64,000 bases of DNA. It comes from Cystobasidiopsis lactophilus (Eukaryota > Basidiomycota > Agaricostilbomycetes > Agaricostilbales > Chionosphaeraceae). The notes beneath the pieces were generated by a model. It was not told the origin of the DNA, searched no databases, and was given only the letters and a program-made list of their open reading frames with translations. This document shows positions 34,370 through 45,482 of the stretch, piece by piece. How positions within the stretch are numbered: the stretch's first letter is position 1; each line of letters starts with the position of its first letter. The stretch is taken from NCBI GenBank assembly GCA_001599975.1, contig BCIO01000004.1, forward strand, positions 905,434 through 969,433, given 5' to 3'. The translations under genes were made by a program, and so were the position numbers.

Positions 34370-35417
34370 ATGCACGCCTGCCGCAAGCTAGTCTGCCTCT
34401 CGTTCGCTCTTTTAGTGTTGATCTTGACTCTATGTCTATCGACCTTGTTCGCGGCTCGGCATCTGCTCTCCACTGCGCAAAGCTTGATCTCCCTCCAAGA
34501 CCTCGACCAGTGGACCTCCAACCTGACCGTCCCTCATGGACCGCGCAATGGCTCATCTCTATACGAAGAGAAAGTCCCGAGGCTCGTACATCAGACTTGG
34601 AAAGACTCGACTATTCCAGAACGGTGGCGACCCTTGCGGGAGGACTGCATGGCAATGAACCCCAACTTGTACGCGGGTCCCAGTCAGGCCTTTTACTCTC
34701 TCTGAACGGTTTTCTCTCCAGTCGCTACCAGCTATGGACCGATGTCGAAGCTCGCGACCTTATTGCCGCCTCCTACCCCTGGTTCCTTTCAACGTACGAC
34801 AACTATCCCTATCCTATCCAGCGAGCCGATGCCATCCGCTACTTCATCTTGCATAAGCTGGGCGGCGTCTACCAAGACCTTGACGTCGGCTGCAAGAAGC
34901 CCTTGCTGCCCCTCCTCTCCTTCGACATCGTCCTTCCGCAAACCTCGCCAATCGGCGTTTCCAACGACGTTCTCTTCGCTAGTCCAGGCCATCCCTTTAT
35001 GGAGCACGTCATCCGAAGCCTGCCCAAATACAGCTACAACCTGCTGTCGCCGTTCGCTACAGTCATGGCCTCCACCGGCCCCACCTTCCTTACGGTGCAG
35101 TACAGCCTCTGGAGAACCGACGACGTCCGAGTCCTACCCGAAGAGCTGTATGGAAATGCAAAGGATTCATTTTTTCGACACGTCCCGGGCTCCACTTGGC
35201 ACGCCGGCGACGCTCGCTGGTATCTCTTTGTGGGTCTCTCGAGAGCGCAAAGGTAGCCCTTAGGCTCATGATGCCACCACCTTTGATGCATCTAAACACG
35301 CACGGCATTCGTTTCATTGCGGGCGCGGCGCTGATAGTGGCTTTTGGGGCCGTCTCCGTCCTGCGCCACTGCTGCTCCAGAACACGCAGCGCGTTGTATC
35401 TCCCAGCGTCGGCCTGA
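34370..35417 (+). CDS. GT32 mannosyltransferase-like protein 1 (OCH1/MIPC-synthase family)
   Basis: A membrane glycosyltransferase of family 32, related to Och1 and to the Sur1/Csh1 enzymes that mannosylate inositol-phosphoceramide. ATG 34370 starts a type II anchor (KLVCLSFALLVLILTLCLST). VPRLVHQTWKDSTIPERW is the family's N-terminal block. After an intron (about 34668-34721) come YQLWTDVEARDLIA, PIQRADAIRYFILHKLGGVY and the DxD metal site in QDLDVGCKKPL. PEELYGN and GSTWHAGDARW follow. A 44-nt intron (about 35219-35262) then restores a frame with a second helix (RFIAGAALIVAFGAVSVLR) and a short basic tail; without splicing the protein would stop at 35256. A two-helix layout is typical of Sur1/Csh1. 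Golgi location is inferred. Confidence 0.8.
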
Positions 35418-35551
35418 AGCATGCACGATCGACTCCGAGGAACAAGCGCTCTCTTCGACTTGACCAGACCGGTATTGCCACCGTAACGGGGGCGTTCGTC
35501 CAGCGAAGGAAACAGAATGTCATCTTCTTTTCTGCCACCGACGAGTCAGCC

Positions 35552-36638
35552 ATGTTGCATTGCCGCAAGATCTCATCCACGTTCCTCTTTTGCTTCGCCA
35601 TTATCCTCACTGCCAGCCTTGGCGCGGTCTTCGCCATTCGAAACTTCTTGTCCGTTGACCGCCAGGCGCTTATTTCCGCCGAAGAGATTGACCGATGGAT
35701 AGAGTCCCCGAGCGCTCCATTTGGGACTTCAGAGGTCTCGGCCGCGTTTGGGCAGGTGGAGCAAGTGCCGAGGCTTGTCCACCAAACATGGAAAGTCAAC
35801 ACTTTGCCGGGGCGCTGGCAGCAACTGCGAGACGGTTGCATCGCCATGAATCCGGAGTTGTGAGTTTCCATATTGACAAGCAATTGCCTTGTTCTGACGA
35901 GAGCAAGGATGGGTGTCCAGTGAGTACGTCTTTTGGACGGACGTCGAGGCTCGCAACTTGATCGCCGCAGCCTACTCTTGGTTTCTGCCAGTGTATGACG
36001 GCTACCGCTATCCGATACAACGGGCTGACGCCGCTCGGTATTTCATTCTGTTCCACTACGGTGGCGTCTACCAGGATCTGGACGTGGGCTGCGAGAGGCC
36101 GCTGTTACCGCTTCTGAACTTTGACGTCGTCCTGCCCAAAACCTCTCCGGTCGGCGTCTCCAACGACTTCATCATTTCAAAGCCTGGCCACCCCTTGCTG
36201 GGCGCCGTCATCCGCAGCTTGCACAGCTACAACTTGAACTGGATCACCACCTACCCCACGGTGATGCTCTCTACAGGCCCGCTCTTCTTCAGCGCGCAGT
36301 ACAAGAAGTGGTCAAAGACGAGTGGAGTCGGTGAAAAGTCGGTCCGGATCTTACCCGAAGAACTGTACGGCAACACGCCACACTCGTTCTTTCATCATGC
36401 TAGAGGATCGACTTGGCACGGCGATGACGCTGTATTCGTGCTCTTTGTGAGACTCTCTACTTGCATTGCTCATTCGGGTGCTGAGAGGAAGGGACGTCAG
36501 CTGGGGAGATACCTCTCGCGCTTCGTCGTCGCCTTCGCTGTCCTGCTGGTGCTCAGCTCCCTCGCGTCGATTCTCTGGCACTTTCGCGGATCCAAAGGCT
36601 ACATCTCCCTCTCTCCGAAATCTGATTCTCCAGCTTGA
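35552..36638 (+). CDS. GT32 mannosyltransferase-like protein 2 (tandem paralogue)
   Basis: Paralogue of the gene just upstream, 134 nt away in the same orientation. ATG 35552 leads into FLFCFAIILTASLGAVFAIR, a type II anchor, then VPRLVHQTWKVNTLPGRWQQ. The intron (about 35861-35921) sits at the same place as in copy 1 and gives NPEFEYVFWTDVEARNLIAA. Then PIQRADAARYFILFHYGGVY, the DxD in QDLDVGCERPL, PEELYGN and GSTWHGDDA. The C-terminal helix is FVVAFAVLLVLSSLASILWH. The frame remains open through the place where copy 1 has its last intron, so that intron may be absent or optional here. The catalytic motifs are intact in both copies. Same inferred role: Golgi mannosylation of sphingolipid or glycan. 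Confidence 0.82.
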
Positions 36639-36882
36639 ACTCGACCCTCCTCCAAAACAAGTGCCTTCACGGCCAGCGCCACCGATTTCCCTCGGAGCTT
36701 CTTTCTCGCTCGCCTGCTCCCAATTTGGCTCTAATTGTATTAGTATGGCTTCTAGGAAGGGTCGTGGGTGCAATCCAAGCCGCGAACCAGCAACGCGAGA
36801 CTCCCCGGCCTCTTCCGCACCGGGGGTCTGGCCAGCCAATGGCTGCTCTCTGATTTGGCCCACCAACAGTCTGTAGTAGCGA

Positions 36883-39800
36883 ATGCATCGGGCGGCGTCC
36901 ACGTCCAAAGTGCTGAGGCCATGTTAGTCCTGCTGCTAAATCGGCCGCCGCGTCGACGAGGGCTGAGGGTGGTGGATTCATGCAGGCAAGCGCGGGCTGC
37001 ACTCCAGCAGCGCCCGGCGGCAAGTGATTTTCTCGCAGCCTTTGCGGGCTAAGGAGGCGCCTGTGAGTGCTGTCCTATGCTGCTCCTCCAAGCTGCGGAC
37101 GGCGAGCTGAAGGCGATGCCGGATCGGGTTCCCCCAGTCTTTTATGAGCTCCAAATGTTTGTCGCCCTTCTTTTGACCTCCCATCCCGGCTGTGGATAAC
37201 GATTGGATACGAGATAAACAGACCCTGTGATTGATCATGAGTACGACGCTATTGTGGTGGGCGCGGGCGGCGCCGGTCTGCGAGCGGCCTTTGGTCTAGC
37301 GGAATCGGGCCTCAACACGGCGTGCATCACCAAAGTGCGTTTGCAGGTTCACTTGAGCTCGATGCATTGAGCTAAAGGTGTATTCGTCATGCACAGCTTT
37401 TCCCTACAAGATCGCACACCGTCGCGGCGCAGGTGAGTCTTGATAGTTCAAGATGGCGATCCGGCCGATTTATTCATATCGATTCGGCGTCAATCAGGGT
37501 GGCATCAACGGTAGGTCTTGGCTGACTTACATTCAAAGTAATTGGATCACTCAGGAAGATGCTCTACAGCCGCACTGGGCAACATGACGGAGGACGACTA
37601 CCGATGGCGTTTGTTTTCTTGCCTTTCTCCCGCTTTTGAGGATGCGTGGCTAATATGTTGAAACCCAAACAGACTTTTACGACACGGTCAAGGGTGCCGA
37701 TTTCTTGGGCGACCAGGATGCGATTCAGTACATGTGCCGGGAGGCCCCTAGGACCGTCATCGAGCTCGAGCACTTTGGCCTGCCCTTCTCCCGCACTGAG
37801 GAGGGCAAGATCTACCAGCGCGCTTTTGGCGGCCAGTCGCTCAAGTTTGGCAAGGGAGGCCAGGCCTATCGCTGTGCCGCTGCTGCCGATCGAACCGGGC
37901 ACGCCCTCCTCCACACCCTCTACGGCGTAGGTTTTGGGCTCTTCCCTTCAGCTTTCAAGTCAACATGCTAAGCTATTGCGATTTTCCAAATCTACAGCAA
38001 TCTCTTCGCCACAACACCAACTTTTTCATCGAGTACTTCGCCCTCGACCTCATCATGAACGACGCCGGCGAGTGCGTTGGTGTTACCGCCTACAACCAGG
38101 AGGACGGCACGTTGCACCGTTTCCGCGCCCACAAGACCGTCCTCGCCACCGGAGGCTACGGCCGCGCCTACTTCTCCTGCACCTCGGCCCACACCTGCAC
38201 AGGCGATGGCAACGCCATGGTCGCCCGCGCTGGCTTGCCCCTGCAGGATCTGGAGTTCGTCCAGTTCCACCCGACCGGCATCTACGGCGCCGGCTGCTTG
38301 ATCACCGAGGGCTCGCGCGGCGAGGGAGGCTACCTGCTCAACTCGGAGGGCGAGCGCTTCATGGAGCGTTACGCCCCTACCGCCAAGGATCTCGCTTCCC
38401 GTGATGTCGTTTCTCGGTCAATGGTTCGTTCTCGCATCTTGACTTCAACACTTTCGTCGATCGAGACTCAAAATTGCTTTGCTGTGTGAACAGACCGTCG
38501 AGATCAGGGAAGGCCGCGGTGTGGGCCCTGAAAAGGACCATGTCTACCTCCAGCTCTCCCATTTGCCCCCTGCCGTCCTCCACGAGCGCCTGCCCGGCAT
38601 TTCCGAGACGGCCTCCATCTTTGCCGGCGTCGATGTCACCAAGGACCCGATCCCTGTTTTGCCCACCGTCCACTACAAGTGCGTGTCGTCCCCTTTGACT
38701 CTTGTTGAAATTGTCGTATTGACGTGTGCCACTGCACAGCATGGGCGGCATCCCCACCAAGTACACTGGTGAAGTGCTGCGCGTCAACAAGGTGCGTTTG
38801 CGGCTCCCTCTAGATTCTCCGCACTTCTGATTCGGGACTGTCATCAATCACACAGGAGGGCAAGGATGAAGTCGTTCCCGGCTTGTACGCTGCCGGTGAG
38901 GCCGCCTGCGTGTCAGTGCACGGCGCCAACCGATTGGGCGCCAACTCTCTGGTGCGTAGTGCTTCCTCTTTTAACCGATCATGGTTTTCATGATGGTACA
39001 TCGCTCAGCTGGACATTGTTGTCTTTGGCCGAGCATGCGCCAACCACATCAAGGAGAACTTGGACACCGGCAAGCCGCACGCCAAAATCTCCGAGGACGC
39101 CGGTATGCAGTCCATCCGCGACCTTGACCAGGCACGCACCTCGGACGGGCCGAAGCACACCTCTGAGATCCGCCTGGACATGCAAAAGGCCATGCAGACC
39201 GACGCCGCCGTCTTCAGGTGAGGCGGCTTCCCTGCCTTTAGCCGCGATCAGACCTTGGCTAAAGGGCTCCGCTCCCGTCACAGGACCCAAGAGTCATTGG
39301 ACGATGGTGTCAAGAAGATGGACGCCATTTACAAGTCGTACTCCCAGGTCGGCATCAAGGACCGCTCCATGATCTGGAACTCGTGCGTGTCGCTCTCTGC
39401 CCTTTATCAGGTCATTCTATCTGATATGGGTGATGTTTCTTGCACAGTGATTTGGTCGAGACGCTGGAGCGTGAGTTGACTTCGTTATCCAGGGGTCTCA
39501 AACTGGGTTCTGACTTTGTACATCTCACAGTCCGCAATCTGCTCACCAACGCCTGCCAAACCGTCACTGCCGCTGCTGCTCGCAAGGAATCCCGTGGTGC
39601 TCATGCCCGCGAGGATTTCCCTGAGCGCGACGACGAAACTTGGATGTGAGTCGCGATTCTCTTTTAGCTTCGGACCCCCGTTCTGATTGGAATGGCGACT
39701 CTTCAGGAAGCACACGCTATCTTACCAAGACCCCAAAACTGGCAAGGTTACTCTGTCCTACCGCGATGTTGTGAACAAGACGCTGGACAGCGAGTGCGAG

Positions 39801-39893
39801 ACGTGAGTCGCCCTTGTTTCTCTCTTTTAAGCCTTTATTCCTTGTTTCTTATCAATTCTACATAGAATTCCCCCGTTTAAGAGGGTCTACTAA
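36883..39893 (+). CDS. SDH1: succinate dehydrogenase flavoprotein subunit, mitochondrial
   Basis: FAD subunit of complex II, oxidising succinate to fumarate in the TCA cycle and respiratory chain. Two short 5' exons encode [20 protein letters not shown] then [19 protein letters not shown], a textbook presequence; a 160-nt intron follows, longer than its neighbours. The mature part begins [37 protein letters not shown] includes the His that holds FAD covalently. Further signatures: [40 protein letters not shown], and [20 protein letters not shown]. More than ten introns. It ends [10 protein letters not shown] at 39893, close to the usual C-terminus. All active-site blocks are present. Confidence 0.96.
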
Positions 39894-40546
39894 GAAGAAC
39901 GCGCCACTTCTTGCCTCTTTTTGTTTCTGTCGCAAGAACACTTTCATATCGCCGTGCTACTTTTAGGACTTCGCGGTCTTGGTCCCCTCGCAATGTTATT
40001 GTGTAGACCGCATCATACAGAGCGTATGACAGTTGCAATCTAGGGATCAAACTTCTTGTACTGCAAGCGCCCAAGCCTTGATCGCCACCCAAATTCGCCA
40101 CCTGAACTTTTTCCACTGCCGCCATCCTGACTCTCATCTCCTCTTCGCATTCCTTGTCTGTTCCATCTGTCACTTCTCTTTTTTGTAGCCTGCTTGAAGC
40201 TGGTCCTTGCCAAAGTCCTGGGCAACGCCGGAAGGACTTGCCCCCGATGATGTGCCTCAGGCGCCTCACGTTCATGGCGCCTCAGCGATACCATTTGCGC
40301 GACTCGATGCAGCCCAAGCGCTTTCACATTCCTTGCATCAGATGATGAGCGACTGGAGCGTCTTGCCTTTCAAAGTTTCAGATGTCGGAGGCCTCCTCTC
40401 CGCTTCATCAAGGTGCTTCGCGTGATGCCCAAATGGGCTCTCTGCTTCCTTCTTGCCTCGCCGCCTCTTCTTCCTCATCAACCACTACACCAACCCCTCC
40501 TTGAACCTACATACACTCGTTACTTTTTCGTGCCAAGCAGCCCTCA
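39894..40546. promoter_or_regulatory. intergenic between SDH1 and the GH76 gene
   Basis: About 0.65 kb holding the SDH1 3' UTR and the GH76 promoter. Pyrimidine-rich just upstream of ATG 40547. No other feature seen. Confidence 0.25.
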
Positions 40547-42334
40547 ATGCTGAGCATCATCGTACCGAGTCTCGCATTGCTGTCTGCCGTGCTCGGGAGT
40601 CAGGCCCTCGACTTGTCGGACAAGTCAGCCGTCCAACATGCAGCGGCAGCCGTGATTTCCAACCTCCTGAAGTTCTACGAGCCCTCGTCTGCTGGCGTCT
40701 TCAACCAAACGGACACGCCTTGGTTCGCTTCGGCCCAGATCTTTGATATGATAATGGACTACGAGCGTTGGTCTGGTGACAAGCAATTCGGCAAGCTAGC
40801 ACTCGGAGCAGTGAGCTCCCTTCTCTCGCGGTTGCCACCTAGACCCTTCACCTGACGGCTGTCCCCAAGCTGGCGAACATTTCCTACGGGCCTGTTGCCG
40901 ACATTTTGGACGGACACTCCACCGATCCTGAAGGCTTGGTCAATCGCTGGAACGACGATAGTGCGTGAATTTTACGAGGAACGGGTTAGGAAAATCGCTC
41001 ACTGATGAAGGCAGTTCTCTGGCGTGAGTTGGGCACCAATGAATGCTAGCCAACCTTTTTCTGAGGCCCAAAGCTTTCGACAGCTTCGTTGGCGATCATG
41101 TCTGCGGGAGAAGTGTATGGTGTCAACAAGCCGGAACCTGGGCTTGGAGGCGCCAACTTCAAAGTGGTCCCTGCCAAGACTATGGAAGAAGTGCTCCAGC
41201 AAGAAGACTCTGCTTGTGGTGGAGGGTAGGTACTCTCGACTTTGACTTGGAATTGGACCATTGGCCTCAAGTCAGCCGGCGCCACAGCATCTACTGGAAG
41301 CGAGATCGACCTATCCCAGGCGGTCTCTACAAGGCGGTCATCAGTGTGTTTGATCATTCTCTTTGATAAGTCGCAGTAGGCTCAGTCTCTCGAATCCAGC
41401 CAACTTACAATTCACCCACCTCTCCGCCCGCATGTATCTTCACACGCTCAACCAAACGTTCTTGGGTAAGCCGATTCTCTTTATCTGTGGGCTTTCTAAA
41501 GACCCTGAGATTGTATTTCAGACTCGTTCGACCGCATCATGGCCTGGACTTTCAACACGTCCGGCCTCGTCGACCCTTCGACGGGCGTCATCTTTGACGG
41601 AGCGAATGTTGACGCTTGCCAGTCTTACACAACCAACGAATGGACCTACTCGAACGGCCAAGCTCTTGCCACTCTCGCTTGGATCAGTAAGGCGACGGGC
41701 AACAAGCATTACCTGACGATGGCGTCGCCCTTCTTGGCCCATGCTATCGACCTGTTCGCGCCCGGCAACATTGCCACCGAGTTATGCGAGGCCGATGCTT
41801 CGTGCAATAGGGACCAAAAGCATTTCAAAGGCAACTGGCTCCGCAACATGGCATACCTTTACCGACAGACCAACATCGCGGCGGACAAAAAGGCCATTCG
41901 GGCTGTCATCCGATCTTCGGTGAAGGCAATGCTGGCAAACTGTGACAAGCATTGGCACTGCGGTGTGAGTGTATCTAAAGTGGCGCCTCGCAAGACTTGC
42001 TCTCATCCTCCTTCTCTAGTCTGCCTGGTCTACGAATGGCGGGCCGGCTAACACTCCGGCCGTAGGTCACTCTTTATTGGTAGAACGTCTGTACCAAAAC
42101 CAGGTTCCAGGATCTACACGCCTCAGCGTCGCTCCTGGTGGCGACTCTTGGGGTCTTCCCGAGCGACGACAGCGATTCATGCGGCAAGCTCCAGAGGCGA
42201 AGCGTCCGCCGTCATCCTCGTCGTGGACACTGAAGGGGTACATCATATCTATGAAAGGGAACTTGTTCCGCGAGAGGGCCCGCGATGGCGTCTTGGAAAT
42301 TTTGGGAAAAAAACTCGATCCCTCGTTGCAATGA
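40547..42334 (+). CDS. secreted GH76 alpha-1,6-mannanase-like protein (Dfg5/Dcw1 relative)
   Basis: A glycoside hydrolase family 76 protein; fungal members Dfg5 and Dcw1 cross-link GPI-mannoproteins into the cell wall. ATG 40547 starts a signal peptide (MLSIIVPSLALLSAVLGSQA). Helical-barrel blocks follow: NQTDTPWFASAQIFDMIMDY, RWNDDILW with the Asp-Asp pair expected at the active site, then LAIMSAGEVYGVNK, CGGGIYWKRDRPIPGGLYKA, TNLQFTHLSARMYLHTLNQT, NEWTYSNGQALATLAWISKA and FKGNWLRNMAYLYRQT. About seven introns; those at 41026-41066 and 41226-41290 are least sure. The C-terminus after HWHCGSAWSTNGGPANTP is uncertain and no clear GPI signal was found, so end 42334 is provisional. Confidence 0.75.
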
Positions 42335-42445
42335 CTCAAAAGGGCAAGTTGAGCGAGCAGAGGGAAAGAAGTGACTCTGAAGGAATGAAAAACTGTATTC
42401 TGGAGTGGGCAGAGTGGCCGGCCCATTGAGTATCTAAGAGGAAAT

Positions 42446-43240
42446 CTAGATTTTGGCTGGAAGAGCTTGAGGCAGTTCCTTCATGACAGCAGTCATTCGA
42501 AGGTATGCCTTGCCAGCTGCTTCAGGCGATGAAGGGGGTTTCATGGTGGACACACACTCCTTCAGCTGGCGAAGACCTTGTCAAATGTTCCACGGAGTCA
42601 AATGATCCAAAACCCAAACCTACACAAGTGACAAAAGCCTGAGACTTTTGGACCAGGCTGTGTTCCCAAGTATTGGAGCCACTCTGATGTACAACCAAAA
42701 GGCACCATGAGTACAGAAGCGTTGCGACGGATCAAATGCTAGTCACCTGGATATTGACTGGTCCGTTCTGACTCATCTGAACGTTGTAAGCGCCAGATAC
42801 ACGCATGTGCATGATATTGACGTCGATTTCAAGCTAATATCAGAACTTTCGGGTTGGCATTGGCACGAAAGACGCAGGGCTGCAACCCACCTGGGAGAGC
42901 AAGAAGCCGATTCTATCAAGATATTCTCCCCCTATGCTTCGCAGGAGTTGAACAAGAGGTAAATCCTAACACGGTATCAGCGGGAGAAAAAAGCAACGGT
43001 CAAGGCCAAAACTCACAGCGCATATCATCTGCATGCGAGAATGGAGATCACAGGTAGCGGCGGTTGTGCCACTCCCGACGGATTGCATGAGAGGAGCTCC
43101 TCCTCTGGCGTGATAAGAGGTGCAAAGAGCCTGAACCCCGACATGAGATAAGAGCGCTCGCTACCACCAGCGTTTAGACTGACCACGAAAGCCTCTCGGT
43201 TCTGCCAGTCGTGTTGCGCTTGGGTGAGTTGACCAGCCAT
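42446..43240 (-). CDS. small protein in six short exons, unknown function
   Basis: I do not recognise this gene. It has no long open frame, but consecutive minus-strand exons join in frame: MAGQLTQAQHDWQNREAFVV (from ATG 43240), MQSVGSGTTAATCDLHSRMQ with ICA, DLPLVQLLRSIGGEYLDRIG, LEIDVNIMHMRVSGAYNVQM, SGSNTWEHSLVQKSQAFVTC and LRQLKECVSTMKPPSSPEAA, ending PQALPAKI (stop 42446-42448). Introns at about 42970-43021, 42833-42887, 42687-42749 and 42571-42618 have proper gt...ag ends and agree in phase. The first intron (about 38 nt) is short for this genome. The product is about 170 residues, soluble and helical. It converges with the GH76 gene. Confidence 0.55.
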
Positions 43241-44008
43241 GACGCTTATGCAGTGAGGCAGATGCGGGTTTTTGGATGCCAACGAAGAAGAGATGGAGGA
43301 AGGGGAGCAAGAGGTCTCGAGTCGGCCTGCTTGCGCTCGAACGCCACTCCCTTTGTTGTCTTTGCCTGGCCGCAAAAATGACAAAGATGAATTCCATTCG
43401 CCTTGGGTCTCTCTGCAGAGTGCTCTCTTCAACACGCAAGGCTTGGTTGAGAGGCGAGCCACTTGGTCGGCCGCTGTCTCGCTTCAAAGCTGCCAATGAC
43501 ACGACGGCTCGCAGGTGATGCACCGAAACGCGTTTGACACCCCAATAAAGAAAGGAAGAGGTCAAAGACGTTGAAACATAGACAGCCCAGAAGGCATAGG
43601 GAAGGGCGAGCCAAGCCCAAGTTTGAAGTCGCAGCAAAGGAGGCAGAGCGAGAGGGCAAGGCTTGAAGAACTGAGTGAACCGGCTGGCTTCTGGCCACCT
43701 CGCGCGCATGCCGAATGGAGGCAGAGGAGAACACTGTGCTCTGAGTAGCAAAAAGGGAGGCAAGCCGCCACCGTGAGCGCAGGCGCAGGCAGGCACGCTG
43801 AGAAGCCTGAGTCTCGGCCTCTCAAGCCGCCCAGCCCTGCGCGACCTGCTCACTCTGAAACAACATTCAGCAAGCACACAGCCATCGTCGACCTGCCCCA
43901 AGCGACCAACCACGCCACCTGGTTGCCGCCAAGCTCATAACCCGCTGCTGCGCTGCCAGAAGCGAAGCCGTCTCCTTGCCCTCGTTCGTCCACCCCAGTC
44001 TGCAGCCA
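43241..44008. promoter_or_regulatory. divergent intergenic region 5' of the tetraspan gene
   Basis: About 0.77 kb. A long minus-strand open frame crosses it, but it is Leu/Ser/Arg-rich, lacks splice or family support, and is read as chance. Presumed bidirectional promoter. Confidence 0.25.
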
Positions 44009-45313
44009 ATGGAGACCAGCCTACCGCCTCGACGAGAAGCGTTCGACGAAGCGCCGCCGCCGTACGTGGCGACCATCAACCGGTAAACGTCTGCGCAAAC
44101 GCTGGGCAGATCTTGTTGTGTTGACGTGGGATTGGGCGCAGGGTGTACAAGAGGTCGCTGACAGGCCCGATCCTCCTGGTGACCTGCCTGGCCTGCTTGT
44201 GGAGCTTGCTGGTCTCCATTTCCTACTTCAAAGGCTTGGGAGACTTGGGCGAGACGACAAAGCTCAAAGTGAGGCGCTGCTGTCCGCTCAGCCCTCGTTC
44301 GCGACGGAGGCTTAGTCGCGATGGTTGGCCCACAGCTCACGGACCTGGTCTTTGCTATCTTGTGCTTGATCGTCGCCGTCATTGAGGGCTTTGGCATCTT
44401 TGCAGCGTGCGTTGCCAGGTCTCCCCTGAATCTCTGTTGGGATAACGTCTGAGTCTGCCCCACAGTGCGACGGGCCGCTTGAGCATGATCAAGATGTTCA
44501 ACTTCTTGTCCTTGATCAACGTGTTCATCATCCTCGGGGTGCGTTCTTGCCATGACTACCACTTTCATCTTGGCCTGAGGCCTTAGATGTCGGTTTCGTT
44601 GTGGGCACAGATCGGCGTGATCAACGTCGTGTTCCACTTCACGAACAAGAACGACATCATCCAGCAGTGCGTGCTCAACAACACGGGCGACGTCGACAGC
44701 AACGGCACCCTGCTCTCCAACGCCACCTTGAACGACTGGTGCCACTCGCGCTGGAACAGAGCCACCATCGGCGACATCGCCTGGCTCATCGGGCTCATCG
44801 TCTTCGCCGGCTTCTCCTAGTGAGCCTTGGCTTTCACTTTAGAAATCGTCGACGCTTTTCTCAAGCCTGTTGCCCTTTCTCACAGTGTGCTCGCCTCAGC
44901 TTACTACCACCAGGCCAAGAACCCGGCGAACAACCGCATGTCCGGTGTCGGCGCGCCCTCAGCCGCCTATCGCATGAACCCGTACGGCGCCGGCGACCCG
45001 CCCTTCCAACCTCCAAACTTCCCACCCTCTTCTGGCTTCGCCCCGCCCTCCTACCCGCCGCCACAAGGAGGCGACAAAAACGCGCCGCCAGAATATGTTC
45101 GTCGCTGTCTTCTACCGCATGAGGCTGTTGCTTAAGCAGGCAATCCTTGATGAACAGGCCTCTGGTGGCTATTCGGCCGGCCCGGAAAAGGACGGCGGCT
45201 ACGGCACCCAGCACGACAACGAGTCGACCAACACGCTCAAGGCGGTCGACCTCAGGGGCGGCTACGACACGGACGAGGCGCAAAGGCGGCAGGACAATGG
45301 GCATGTGGTGTGA
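44009..45313 (+). CDS. four-helix membrane protein with three PPxY motifs
   Basis: I know no named family for this. ATG 44009 opens a short N-terminus with EAPPPYVATINR. Four helices follow: ILLVTCLACLWSLLVSISYF, LTDLVFAILCLIVAVIEGFG, FNFLSLINVFIILGMSVSLW and IGDIAWLIGLIVFAGFS. Between helices 3 and 4 is a loop with several N-glycosylation sites (NNT, NGT, NAT) and cysteines, so it probably faces the lumen or outside. The C-terminal tail, about 120 residues, is Pro/Gly/Tyr-rich and includes FAPPSYPPPQ and NAPPEY. PPPY, PPSY and PPEY all match PPxY, the ligand of Rsp5/Nedd4 WW domains, and both ends should be cytosolic. A role as a ubiquitin-ligase adaptor or substrate is inference. Five introns; the one near 45095-45140 has two possible in-frame acceptors. 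Confidence 0.65.
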
Positions 45314-45482
45314 TTCTGGTGACCCTTCCAACTCGACAGGCTTGGCCCATTTTTTGGCGAGAGGGCATTGAGCCTTCTTTATGTGCACAAAGAATTCCCT
45401 CCATTGTAATCACACAACCACCACCATTTTTTGCATTTGTTTTGAACGCGCCGCACGACTTTCGATCTTCATCAGCCAAAAA

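Noticed and set aside
43161-43913. A 250-codon minus-strand open frame upstream of the tetraspan gene
   Set aside because: Composition is Leu/Ser/Arg/Cys-rich as in chance frames of GC-rich DNA, it overlaps the first exon of a better-supported gene, and it matches no family.
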